DNA of 64,000 nt from a virus, in the IMG/VR virus record IMGVR_UViG_3300042691_025267, positions 1 to 64,000 of that record, one strand, 5' to 3'. This document shows, one piece after another, positions 40,390 through 48,434 of the stretch (its first letter is position 1; each line of letters begins with the position of its first letter). A program made the position numbers and the translations under genes. The notes beneath the pieces were generated by a model that did not search any database, was not told where the DNA came from, and was given only the letters and a program-made list of their open reading frames with translations.

Positions 40390-42271
40390 ATTCGTCTACA
40401 GTTTCTATATCAAAACGTTCGTTATAATCTGTACTTAATCGTCTGACAAACTCTTTAAAATAGGACTTTTGCTTCTCTGGCGTGACCAATGCTCCATCCA
40501 CAATAATGTCCGCAACTTCCTGTTTCTCTTTCAGAATATCCCGCATATATTCGTCCATTGTATTATCGCACACCATATAATAGACTTGGACTTGGGCAGT
40601 TTGACCTATACGATGGGTACGATCTTCTGCTTGTTCATGGTTTGCTGGCACGTAGTCCATATTAAGAAAGACCACGGTATCAATTTTATGTTGGAGTCCG
40701 TCAATACCCATACCTGCTGCTAGGAGACTGAACAGTCCGACTTTTGCTTTCCCCGATACCAACTTATCAATCGTTTCTTGACGTTCGTTACGGTTCATCT
40801 CACCCGTCAATATTGCCGCTTGATCCCCATAATGTTCTAATAATAATTTAAGTGGGGCAATATAGTTACTGAAGATCAGAATCGGTTTGTCGTTATCCAA
40901 GAATTCATCCACCATTTCCAGTAACCGTGGGAGTTTCTTTTCAATCAAGAATCCCTGCAACTTCGGCATATGCTTAACAGACGGTTTCCCATCCGATTTC
41001 CATTTTCCGAAGAGTTCTTTTAGTAATTGATTATATTCTTTCCGTTCGTCTTTGGTGAGTTCCACATAGAGATCGTTTCGTTGCTTAGCGGGTAACTCGG
41101 TGAGCACTTGATCTTTCTTTCTGCGAATTACGAGGTCTTTCGTACGATCATGAAGGTCTTGCAAGTTCATGGGTGCCGCACCTTTCCATCCCCCATATCG
41201 TTGTGTAAAATGAAAGAAGTTATTGAACCTGTCTTTGTCCAAGAAGTTCAACAAACTAAATGCTTCTATGGGACGAGACATGACCGGCGTTCCCGTCAAA
41301 AAAATGGTATACTTGGTTTTCACGCCGGGATACTTTCGTCGTTCTTTCCACGATCCCAAGATAGACTTTGCCCGAATAGTTTGACGGTTCTTCAAATACG
41401 TTGCTTCATCACATACTAATAAATCAAATCCTTGGTCACGTAACCAGTGATTGTTCTTGGCTACTGCATCGTAATGCGTGATGTGAAATTGGTGTTTGAG
41501 ATGACCATCATATGTTTTACTATCCCAAATGGTACTGTCCTTTCCCGTAAACTTTTTAATTTCACGTTGCCAGTTCACCACCACAGACAATGGACAGACA
41601 ATAATGGTTTTGAGATTATGTAATTGTGCGTACGCAATAGCTTGTACCGTTTTACCCAATCCCGGTGCATCGGCAATGAGGCATCGACCACCTGCTCTAT
41701 CCACAAATTGTACGCCGACTTTCTGATAGGGGTATAGATTTAGTTTTAAGCCGGGTACAGTGAAGTCCGTATCCTCTAATTGACGAATTTCATCAAGGTC
41801 TTCCCGACGTTCTTGTAATTTTGTTAATAACTTTTCCGCAGATGATGACAGTGTACTTTGCGGGAAAAGTTTCTTCACTTTCGGTAGATGGACTGCGGGA
41901 AACTCCCATCGCTTCTCATCCCCATTCCATTTCCGCCCGTCAATTTCATATTTGAACTGTTCCACTAACAGCTTATTATATGGCATGACAAGATAGGCCG
42001 TTTTGGAATCCTTTAAGTGAATTTCAATCGGACCTACCTTTTCTTCTTTTTGTTCTTGCGGTTTTTCTGAGAGTTTTGTTCGTGGGAGGGATAGATCACT
42101 CACATCATCCCCGACTAAGGCACGTTTTGCTGCTTCTACCCACACCTCGGGCAATCCAGGAGTCGTACTAATCCATTGGAGATATTGTGGTGCGGTACGT
42201 CTAACATTCCCTAACGTAGTTCCCTTATATTTTCCCCACGTAAAAATGACTTCATCCAGTGACGGGTGCAT
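40388..42271 (-). CDS. SNF2-family DNA helicase/translocase
   Basis: 627-aa ATPase, probably the recombination/repair remodeller standing in for UvsW. N-terminal part (FTWGKYKGTTLGNV, PQYLQWI; residues 10-35) resembles the small DUF3820/exonuclease-X C-terminal domain. A HARP-like stretch follows, then the SNF2 core: LIADAPGLGKTVQAIAYA (Q-I, Walker A), VCPLSVVVNWQREI (Ia), LLVCDEATYLKN (II, DEAT), FLTGTPVMSRPIEAF (III), LIFSNYIAPL (IV), LLAAGMGIDGLQHKIDTV (V) and ADRTHRIGQTAQV (VI). Layout is like SMARCAL1-type annealing helicases. A fork-regression role is inference from that likeness. Confidence 0.87.
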   Translation of the reverse strand: MHPSLDEVIFTWGKYKGTTLGNVRRTAPQYLQWISTTPGLPEVWVEAAKRALVGDDVSDLSLPRTKLSEKPQEQKEEKVGPIEIHLKDSKTAYLVMPYNKLLVEQFKYEIDGRKWNGDEKRWEFPAVHLPKVKKLFPQSTLSSSAEKLLTKLQERREDLDEIRQLEDTDFTVPGLKLNLYPYQKVGVQFVDRAGGRCLIADAPGLGKTVQAIAYAQLHNLKTIIVCPLSVVVNWQREIKKFTGKDSTIWDSKTYDGHLKHQFHITHYDAVAKNNHWLRDQGFDLLVCDEATYLKNRQTIRAKSILGSWKERRKYPGVKTKYTIFLTGTPVMSRPIEAFSLLNFLDKDRFNNFFHFTQRYGGWKGAAPMNLQDLHDRTKDLVIRRKKDQVLTELPAKQRNDLYVELTKDERKEYNQLLKELFGKWKSDGKPSVKHMPKLQGFLIEKKLPRLLEMVDEFLDNDKPILIFSNYIAPLKLLLEHYGDQAAILTGEMNRNERQETIDKLVSGKAKVGLFSLLAAGMGIDGLQHKIDTVVFLNMDYVPANHEQAEDRTHRIGQTAQVQVYYMVCDNTMDEYMRDILKEKQEVADIIVDGALVTPEKQKSYFKEFVRRLSTDYNERFDIETVDE

Positions 42272-42491
42272 TCTCTTCTGGAGTTTCTTCTATACGGACG
42301 TAGACCATATTTTCCATGTCTAACCGCCATCCGTTCTTGGGGTCAATTTGTAATATTTGCATCATTTGTATATTTGCTTCTTGAATTTCGGTCATCAATT
42401 GTGTCTGATAACTCTTTAATAGTGCATTATTTGACTTGATTAGATTTTGTAACGCAAGTGGAACATCTACCGTAACTTGTTTAGTGCTCAT
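42252..42491 (-). CDS. small hypothetical protein (79 aa)
   Basis: Mostly helical, with a middle amphipathic stretch (NNALLKSYQTQLMTEIQEANIQ) and a Trp-containing end (DPKNGWRLDMENMVYVRIEE). I do not know it; similar short helical proteins occur beside phage helicases. It overlaps the helicase start by 20 bp and the protease end by 11 bp. GAGG lies 7 nt before the ATG. Confidence 0.6.
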   Translation of the reverse strand: MSTKQVTVDVPLALQNLIKSNNALLKSYQTQLMTEIQEANIQMMQILQIDPKNGWRLDMENMVYVRIEETPEENAPVTG

Positions 42492-43140
42492 GTATACCTC
42501 CTAAAAACATCTGTTTAATTTCTATTGCATTTTTTTCTGGGAACTGTTGTACCAATTTAGCCAGTTGTCCCGATACTCGTGCTGCTGCCAACGAAGTACC
42601 AGACGCTATCTGTGTTTCTCCGTCTAGTGTTGTAACTTCTACGTCAATCCCCAAGGCAATCACATCAACTTCTGGTCCAAAATTACTTCCCCGACCTTCT
42701 TCCCATGACATGACTTGATTATACATATCACATGCACCAACGCCAATTACTTCATTCATATTCACGGGAGAAAATTCAGAGGCTGGTCGCATTTCGTTTC
42801 CTGCTGCTGCAACTACAATAAACTTTGTAGGATCCAACTCTCGTATCTTATCGTCAATAATATGATGGCGTGGAACTGCCCATGCGCAGGTGACGATATT
42901 GACAGGTTCCGTTGCATCGTGTTGTATTGCGGTAAATGCTTCCATCATCTGTCCAAATGTACCCACTGAACCCAATCCAATTTTTACATTCTTTAGTAGA
43001 ACGTTGGGGTTAGTTCGTCTAATGACACTTGCTACTCCTGTGCCATGTCCATCTAGATCGTCAAACGTTCCATCATAGGTGTATACGTTTATCCCGTTTG
43101 GTATTCCACTGTCTACTACGTAAATTGTTACACTTCCCAT
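42481..43140 (-). CDS. minimal subtilisin-like serine protease (S8)
   Basis: 219-aa subtilase with the full triad: Asp10 (VVDSGIP), His32 (DGHGTGVAS) and Ser183 (SGTSLAAA), and oxyanion Asn115 (AAAGNE). It begins almost at the catalytic Asp, so it has no signal peptide and no pro-domain: it should act in the cytoplasm and fold without a chaperone domain, or use the pro-domain of the larger paralog at 44.1-45.6 kb. Sequence blocks are shared with that paralog (AAAGN, SGTSLAAA). Possible jobs: prohead or tail processing, peptide maturation, or attack on host proteins. Overlaps neighbours by 11-13 bp. Confidence 0.9.
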   Translation of the reverse strand: MGSVTIYVVDSGIPNGINVYTYDGTFDDLDGHGTGVASVIRRTNPNVLLKNVKIGLGSVGTFGQMMEAFTAIQHDATEPVNIVTCAWAVPRHHIIDDKIRELDPTKFIVVAAAGNEMRPASEFSPVNMNEVIGVGACDMYNQVMSWEEGRGSNFGPEVDVIALGIDVEVTTLDGETQIASGTSLAAARVSGQLAKLVQQFPEKNAIEIKQMFLGGIHEH

Positions 43141-43364
43141 TTACCTTTTGGACATGCACTTGGTCCTTTTGGACTATATACTTTTTTTGACAATGGACAT
43201 CCACATGCACCACAGATATGCGTCCGTATTAACATTTTAAACTCTTTGAACTCACACGCATCGCAAACTTCTGCTCTACGTTCAGCAGTTTCTTTTTGTT
43301 CAATAGTTGGATTACTGGCACGATGCCATGCAGTGATAATTTCTCGTATATCAGGAATATTCAT
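43128..43364 (-). CDS. small zinc-finger protein (78 aa)
   Basis: Contains four to six Cys in CDACEFKE, HICGACGCPLSKKV and PSACPKGKW, a pattern typical of one to two zinc knuckles in small phage proteins. The N-terminus is helical (EIITAWHRASNP). Between the two proteases, so it could be a substrate or partner of the short subtilase. Start overlaps the sulfotransferase stop by 4 bp. Confidence 0.7.
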   Translation of the reverse strand: MNIPDIREIITAWHRASNPTIEQKETAERRAEVCDACEFKEFKMLIRTHICGACGCPLSKKVYSPKGPSACPKGKWEV

Positions 43365-44080
43365 ATTGGAAATTCATAATTAAAATATACAAAATCGTCG
43401 TGAAACAAATATTTCACCAAGTTCTTAAATTTTTCTGAGTTAATATCTATATTAATTTTTATTTTTTCCTTGGGTGTGATATTTTCTTGTTTAATTACAG
43501 ATGTGTCATATCCCAACGTGACTTCTATCCAATCATTAAATTCGTTTATATTTTCATATCTAAATATTTTAACCTTTGGTTTGTACGCCCATTCTACTTG
43601 AGTTGTAAAAAATGAGGACACAAACCCCGGTCCGTCTGCATCAAAAATTAACTGTAAATTATTTATATATTTTGGTACACAATTTTTATAAAACGAGTCA
43701 TAACAAAAATCGTAAAAAAACTTTTCCGATTGAAATATGTCTATAAAGTTAAATCCCTTCGTCCTTGGATCAGTTTCTTCAATTTTAATTCTTTGTTTTG
43801 AATCGACATCAAACTGATATGTGGTTTTATATACGTTTCCTTGTAAATACGAATCACGTTTAAACTTCATGAAATATAGTGCTGAAATAAATCTTTTATA
43901 CGGATTTCTTATTACGGTAAACGCCGGAATATCTATGTGTTCTTTAGTATATGGATCGTGTGTATGTAAAAAGTTTTCACCGATCTCTGGGAAAAATAAC
44001 TTCGTATATGCAATGGTTCCTGTTTTTGGTATTTTTATATAAAAAAACTTATTATTATTAATTCTTGAAGTAACTATCAT
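43361..44080 (-). CDS. sulfotransferase-like protein A
   Basis: 239-aa PAPS-dependent sulfotransferase fold. The 5'-phosphosulfate loop is IKIPKTGTIAYTKLF (residues about 16-30) and the 3'-phosphate site VIRNPYKRFISALYFMKF (Arg and Ser kept). This layout is that of the Golgi/NodH-like family 2 enzymes that sulfate carbohydrates. An upstream extension to 44149 is open but overlaps the protease; the ATG at 44080 follows that stop by one base. Acceptor unknown; the sulfate donor would come from the APS kinase fusion at 46.2-47.0 kb. Confidence 0.83.
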   Translation of the reverse strand: MIVTSRINNNKFFYIKIPKTGTIAYTKLFFPEIGENFLHTHDPYTKEHIDIPAFTVIRNPYKRFISALYFMKFKRDSYLQGNVYKTTYQFDVDSKQRIKIEETDPRTKGFNFIDIFQSEKFFYDFCYDSFYKNCVPKYINNLQLIFDADGPGFVSSFFTTQVEWAYKPKVKIFRYENINEFNDWIEVTLGYDTSVIKQENITPKEKIKINIDINSEKFKNLVKYLFHDDFVYFNYEFPI

Positions 44081-44081
44081 A

Positions 44082-45608
44082 TTAAGCTTGTGTAAAACAT
44101 TCACCATTAGAACATCCGCAACTGTACCCTTTGGGGGGGATAGCACCACAGGTCTGAAAGCAAAACCCTTCGCATGCAGCAGGTATTACCACTATTGTAC
44201 CATTTTCTTCTTTATATTGATACACTTCTTCCGTTGTAGATTCTTCTGGATCATTTATATATGTACCTATCAACAACGGGTATACTTCTAACTGTGTATC
44301 ATTTTGATCTACTACTTTGATAAATATTCTCGTATTTTTAACATAATTAACATCCGTTGGACTAAACCTAATAGTATTAGTAGTTGTGTCAATCGTAACC
44401 CACTCAGGATAATATCTACGTATGTTACCGAAAACAACATCATCTATGTCTATTCCATAGGCATATTGATCATTTAATTCTAATATTAATTCATACTCTG
44501 TACCAATCTGTACATTTATTTTTTCTTTCGGGATATTTTTTATAAACTTATCAAATGATGAGATGTATAGTATACTATTTGGTGTTGTGCCATAGATACT
44601 TTCATTTCTAAACAAAATATCAGTAATTCCACTATTAATTACTATGAATTGTATGTGGTATGCAGTAAGATTATTCGTTGAATTTAAATCTTTTATATAT
44701 TGTGCAACTACCCCCGACGTTAATGCAGCAGCAAGTGAAGTACCAGAAGATTCTTTTATAGTACCGTCTATGTTTAGAACATTAACTCCAATTCCTGGCG
44801 CAAAAATATCTACATCGGGCCCCCAGTTTGAACCAGCTCCACCCCCCCAACTAATAACTCTATCATATGGATCGGATGCACCTACACCTATCACCGTATC
44901 TAACCCCACGGGCGATAGATTATTTGCGTCTGACATGGTGTTACCTGCTGCGGCCACTACTACAAAATTACTATCTTGCAATTCTTTAATTTTTGTATCA
45001 AGAATTTTACTTCGTGGAATAGTCCATGAGCAATTTACTACAGCAACTTCGGTTATATCGGTTCGGTCTTGCAAAATTGCGTCAAATGCAAGTAACAAAT
45101 CACTTATGTTAATCACTGCTGCCATTTCAATTCTTACGTTTTTTAATTCTACGTTAGTTGCTACACCAAGTGTGCTACCAACTATTAGACTTGCCATAGC
45201 AGTACCGTGACCCAACTCGTCAGAAAAATCACCATTGAAACTATAACAGTTAACAATATTTGCGTCAACTAATTCTGGTAACGTTGCGTTTATTCCACTA
45301 TCAATCAAATAAACTTTTACTCCATCCCCATGATTTAATGGAAAATACTTTTCTTTCATTGGAAGTGCATTAGAAATAATTCTTAATTGGTGCCACTCCG
45401 AATTAGATGGATGTACTTCCGTACTCAAGTCTTCTTCTATATCTAATACACCAGATATGTTCGTAAATACGTCTTCTGATTCGCACGATACATTGACTAC
45501 CTGCATGGAAGTAAATATACGATTTACTACTATACCTTGATTGGTCATACTGCTAAGTAAATTTTCTATATTAATATCTTTTTCAAAAACTACATTATAG
45601 TTTTTCAT
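44082..45608 (-). CDS. subtilisin-like serine protease with pro-domain and Cys-rich tail
   Basis: 508-aa S8 protease from ATG 45608 (GAGGA 6 nt upstream). Residues 1-65 look like an inhibitor_I9-type pro-domain (MKNYNVVFEKDINIENLLSS). Triad: Asp103 (YLIDSGI), His134 (LGHGTAMAS), Ser291 (SSGTSLAAA), with oxyanion Asn223 (AAAGNT). After 310 comes a beta-domain of cadherin or putative-Ig type (NVQIGTEYELILELNDQY). The end is Cys-rich (EGFCFQTCGAIPP, CGCSNGECFTQA), possibly disulphide-linked or metal-binding. No export signal is seen. Neighbours are sulfotransferase A and a QueC-like enzyme. Confidence 0.9.
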   Translation of the reverse strand: MKNYNVVFEKDINIENLLSSMTNQGIVVNRIFTSMQVVNVSCESEDVFTNISGVLDIEEDLSTEVHPSNSEWHQLRIISNALPMKEKYFPLNHGDGVKVYLIDSGINATLPELVDANIVNCYSFNGDFSDELGHGTAMASLIVGSTLGVATNVELKNVRIEMAAVINISDLLLAFDAILQDRTDITEVAVVNCSWTIPRSKILDTKIKELQDSNFVVVAAAGNTMSDANNLSPVGLDTVIGVGASDPYDRVISWGGGAGSNWGPDVDIFAPGIGVNVLNIDGTIKESSGTSLAAALTSGVVAQYIKDLNSTNNLTAYHIQFIVINSGITDILFRNESIYGTTPNSILYISSFDKFIKNIPKEKINVQIGTEYELILELNDQYAYGIDIDDVVFGNIRRYYPEWVTIDTTTNTIRFSPTDVNYVKNTRIFIKVVDQNDTQLEVYPLLIGTYINDPEESTTEEVYQYKEENGTIVVIPAACEGFCFQTCGAIPPKGYSCGCSNGECFTQA

Positions 45609-45637
45609 AATAATCCTCAATCAAAGTACTTGAATTT

Positions 45638-46225
45638 TCATATAAGTACGTCATTTATATTTAATAAATTTGCAGCCCACTGACGTTCCATGCAGAAGTA
45701 ACACCCACCACACTTCTCCACACCATCTTTATTTTTTATACCACATGACCTAGTTAATTTCAACAAATCCAACACATTCTCTGTAACATACAATTGCATT
45801 ATTTCTTTTTTATCCATATCAATAAACGGTCTGATATGTTTATCATTGTAAGGAGGGCCCCTAAACGGTGGTGTATCGTTTTTTATGTATATAGTGGGGG
45901 TAAATTCATCCGTTAGTACTTTATTACATCCACTATATACATACCCGCCTTCCGTCAATAATATGTTTTCCACCAACTCCCGTATATTGTAGTTTTTATA
46001 TAATTTTTTATTACTAAAGTTAATTCCTTTCATAGTAAACCATTCCTGTACTCTCTTTACATTATTCACCGCATCTGCGGTTGGCATCGTATACGAGAGA
46101 ATCGGGATGGTCCTATTTTCTTCATAGAGTTGCTTTTGTAATAAAAATAATAAAATAGAACTATCCATTCCGCCAGAAAATAATACGTTAATTTTTTCGC
46201 AGTCGGATGGTATTTTTATTGTCAT
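45638..46225 (-). CDS. QueC-like PP-loop ATPase A
   Basis: 195-aa adenylating enzyme of the PP-loop (N-type ATP pyrophosphatase) group. PP-loop: VLFSGGMDSSILLFLL (SGGxDS). The C-terminus has LTRSCGIKN and EKCGGCYFCMERQWA, the four-Cys zinc site and ER tail seen in QueC (preQ0 synthase). QueC turns a carboxylate into a nitrile by activation with ATP and ammonia. No FolE, QueD, QueE or Tgt genes are in this window, so a full deazaguanine pathway is not shown; activation of another carboxylate is possible. A paralog lies at 47.2-47.8 kb. Confidence 0.82.
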   Translation of the reverse strand: MTIKIPSDCEKINVLFSGGMDSSILLFLLQKQLYEENRTIPILSYTMPTADAVNNVKRVQEWFTMKGINFSNKKLYKNYNIRELVENILLTEGGYVYSGCNKVLTDEFTPTIYIKNDTPPFRGPPYNDKHIRPFIDMDKKEIMQLYVTENVLDLLKLTRSCGIKNKDGVEKCGGCYFCMERQWAANLLNINDVLI

Positions 46226-46238
46226 ATATAAGTATCAA

Positions 46239-47012
46239 TTATATTCCCATTTGCTTACGAATGTCGGTTGCGCTGATCGCTTCTGTGGACGCGTCCAGAT
46301 TGATTTTCTCCACCTTATAGCCCACATCTCTACCGTAATACACGCCGGTAATGTTTGGTAGGAATATCACTTCAAATTTTCCTTGATATTTGTCATTTAA
46401 TTTTTTATAAATGAAATCAGATACTTCTTCATAATCAAACGGATTCTTTTCATCAATGTTGTGGGTATTGCGGACCCCAATAAGTACCTGTCCTTCTTTT
46501 TCCAGGATGGTTTCAAACAATTTCAAATGACCATCGTGGAATGGCTGGAATCGTCCAATCATCAATCCTGTGGGTGCTTGCCAATCAAATTCTGGAACCG
46601 GCTCCATCTTTTTAGTAAGGCGTGCGATAATCTCGTCAGTTTGTTCACCGACATCACCCCATGCAGTAATTTCCACATCTACTACTTCTGGTCGTTGGAA
46701 TACCTTATTGGTGTCCTCAAACCGACCTTCGTTGATTGTATTCATAAACACGATATAGTCGGGAGCAAACGCATCTCTGGTTTCTTCTAATGGACACACG
46801 AAATCGGCAACTACGTGGTCTGAACTGGCAATATCGGCAAGATGATACATTCTATCCGCCTGTCGGAGCCGTCCTTCTTCACTGAAGTCCCAATCATTAA
46901 ACATCTTACGAACTTCGTCTGCATTAAAATATGCGGCTTTCAACTTCTCTGCCAACACTTTGGAAAGGGTCGTTTTTCCAGACCCCGGTAATCCCATAAC
47001 TAAAATTTTCAT
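46239..47012 (-). CDS. adenylylsulfate (APS) kinase-like / nucleotidyltransferase fusion
   Basis: 257-aa two-domain protein. Residues 1-140: CysC-like P-loop kinase with MGLPGSGKTTLSKVLA, FNADEVRKMFNDWDFSEEGR (the APS-kinase DxxR region) and VADFVCPLEETRDAF. Residues 145-257: HxGH-type nucleotidyltransferase with GLMIGRFQPFHDGHLKLF and the end ISATDIRKQMGI (IS-T-x-R). Kinase alone would make PAPS from APS. The second domain could be ATP-sulfurylase-like (then one protein would make PAPS from sulfate) or a cytidylyl/NMN adenylyltransferase; the GRDVGY stretch slightly recalls GRDHAG of ATP sulfurylase. Three sulfotransferase-like neighbours give the PAPS a use. Confidence 0.82.
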   Translation of the reverse strand: MKILVMGLPGSGKTTLSKVLAEKLKAAYFNADEVRKMFNDWDFSEEGRLRQADRMYHLADIASSDHVVADFVCPLEETRDAFAPDYIVFMNTINEGRFEDTNKVFQRPEVVDVEITAWGDVGEQTDEIIARLTKKMEPVPEFDWQAPTGLMIGRFQPFHDGHLKLFETILEKEGQVLIGVRNTHNIDEKNPFDYEEVSDFIYKKLNDKYQGKFEVIFLPNITGVYYGRDVGYKVEKINLDASTEAISATDIRKQMGI

Positions 47013-47019
47013 ATAACCC

Positions 47020-47229
47020 TCATTCTTTAATTCCGTACGATACCCATTTGTACCATACTCGTTCGTGTAGAAAATATAACACCATTTTGGTCAGTACTTC
47101 CGCACCACCAATTGACAACCCAACTTTCCAATTACCCGATATGAGTCCTGCGAGTATTATGGTGTCTAGTGTACCAACAGCTCTCCAACTAATCGTCTTT
47201 GCTATATGTCGTTTTACATGTACTGTCAT
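47020..47229 (-). CDS. DUF2061 membrane protein
   Basis: 69-aa protein with the DUF2061 signature: HIAKTISWRAVGTLDTIILAGL, then GLSIGGAEVLTKMVLYFLHERVW. Two hydrophobic helices (about 18-33 and 38-55) make it an inner-membrane protein. DUF2061 genes are often beside sulfate-activation genes, which fits the APS-kinase fusion 7 bp downstream. Function of the family is not established. It overlaps the QueC-like gene by 41 bp. Confidence 0.85.
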   Translation of the reverse strand: MTVHVKRHIAKTISWRAVGTLDTIILAGLISGNWKVGLSIGGAEVLTKMVLYFLHERVWYKWVSYGIKE

Positions 47230-47776
47230 AATATGAATAGTTAATTGCCCAAGTTCGTTCTATACAATTTAAACAACTTCCGCAATGTCCATATTTTTGT
47301 AAATAACAACTGTGCGTAAGTTCCAGTAGTTCCCAAATATTTTCGTTCCTATATAATTGGACTACTTCGTGCTTATACATATCTTTGAATGGTATCAAGA
47401 CTTGTGGATATTCAAAAAATTTTCTCTCTGGAAACTGAGGCATAAATTTATTACTTCCGATAACAAACTGATCCACCTCTCCAGTTCTTAGATACAATTT
47501 AATCCACCTAGTAAACGTTCTATTACTTGTTGAATCTTTATCGTTAATTTCTTCTGGTGGTATTATACTTGTGTTTAGTTTTGTGTTTATCCAACTTAAA
47601 ATATTACGAATTCTATCCATACAAATCGTTGATTGAATCATTGTATAACACCGTATGTTTACATTCAATTTAGCTAATAGGTATAATAGCAACGAACTCT
47701 CTAGGCCACCTGACAAATATAGTCCAATATTATTTGTTGTTGGGCTTATACTAATTAAATTGGACACAGATGTCAT
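47189..47776 (-). CDS. QueC-like PP-loop ATPase B
   Basis: 195-aa paralog of the enzyme at 45.6-46.2 kb. PP-loop GLYLSGGLESSLLLYLL has Glu in place of the usual Asp (SGGxES), which could change or weaken ATP chemistry. The C-terminal zinc site is LTHSCYLQKYGHCGSCLNCIERTWA, closer to QueC (SCY...CGxCxxCxxR) than its paralog. A tail KTTYSKDD follows. Located with the sulfotransferase genes; overlap of 4 bp upstream. The substrate is unknown. Confidence 0.8.
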   Translation of the reverse strand: MTSVSNLISISPTTNNIGLYLSGGLESSLLLYLLAKLNVNIRCYTMIQSTICMDRIRNILSWINTKLNTSIIPPEEINDKDSTSNRTFTRWIKLYLRTGEVDQFVIGSNKFMPQFPERKFFEYPQVLIPFKDMYKHEVVQLYRNENIWELLELTHSCYLQKYGHCGSCLNCIERTWAINYSYYDSTCKTTYSKDD

Positions 47777-48411
47777 AAGTATGTAATACTTGGTTCCAAT
47801 AATTCATAGTCGTCTTTATATAGATTCATACACATCTCTTGTATTTTTTGCATGTCTCTAAATTTAGCAGGAGTAATATTAAAGTTATCAATTGCAGAAG
47901 GTCTAGCTTTTACAGTGTCGCCAAATGTTAAATAAATCCATTTTGTATACTGGTCCATTGATACAATTTTATACTCTTTTATGTCTTGGACGGATTCGTT
48001 ATAAGCAACCTCTATATTAACGGGTGGGATGTTATAAAAATAATCCATCTGGGATCTAGTGTGCATATCCAGTCTATAGTTTTTTAAAATCAATTCCTTT
48101 GCATTTAAAAAATCAGATAGTAAATCATGTCCACGACTTTTAGGAATAAATAATGGTATGTGTTCAACTTTAACAGTTTTATATAAAAATGGTTCGTATA
48201 TAAATTGATTGTAAAACGACAATAATCTTATGCATGGATCTCTATATAGGAAAGTTTTGTGTTCTGCTTCTGTAATTACATTTTTAAATATGGGAACGTG
48301 AGTCACATCTGTCAAATTGTACTTAAATACATTATTTACTAGATGTGATGATCCATTTCTTGAAGGAGTTACGATGAGATGCCTTTTTTTTAAATCATAA
48401 AACACTCGCAC
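47773..48411 (-). CDS. sulfotransferase-like protein B
   Basis: 212-aa protein, paralog of the next one (shared RHLIV, NGSSHL, TFLYRDPC and DDYELLEPxITYL blocks). PAPS-site loop TPSRNGSSHL near residue 15-24 and 3'-phosphate motif YRDPCIRLLSFYNQF. The start is a GTG at 48411, placed to match the paralog's ATG. It likely transfers sulfate to a sugar or lipid hydroxyl, or has moved to another phospho-group ligand; catalytic assignment is by motif only. Confidence 0.72.
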   Translation of the reverse strand: MRVFYDLKKRHLIVTPSRNGSSHLVNNVFKYNLTDVTHVPIFKNVITEAEHKTFLYRDPCIRLLSFYNQFIYEPFLYKTVKVEHIPLFIPKSRGHDLLSDFLNAKELILKNYRLDMHTRSQMDYFYNIPPVNIEVAYNESVQDIKEYKIVSMDQYTKWIYLTFGDTVKARPSAIDNFNITPAKFRDMQKIQEMCMNLYKDDYELLEPSITYL

Positions 48412-48434
48412 AAAAAATTCTCAACAAATTATAG

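Noticed and set aside
44644-45210. Plus-strand ORF of 188 codons inside the larger subtilase gene
   Set aside because: Antisense shadow; the minus frame has an intact catalytic triad.
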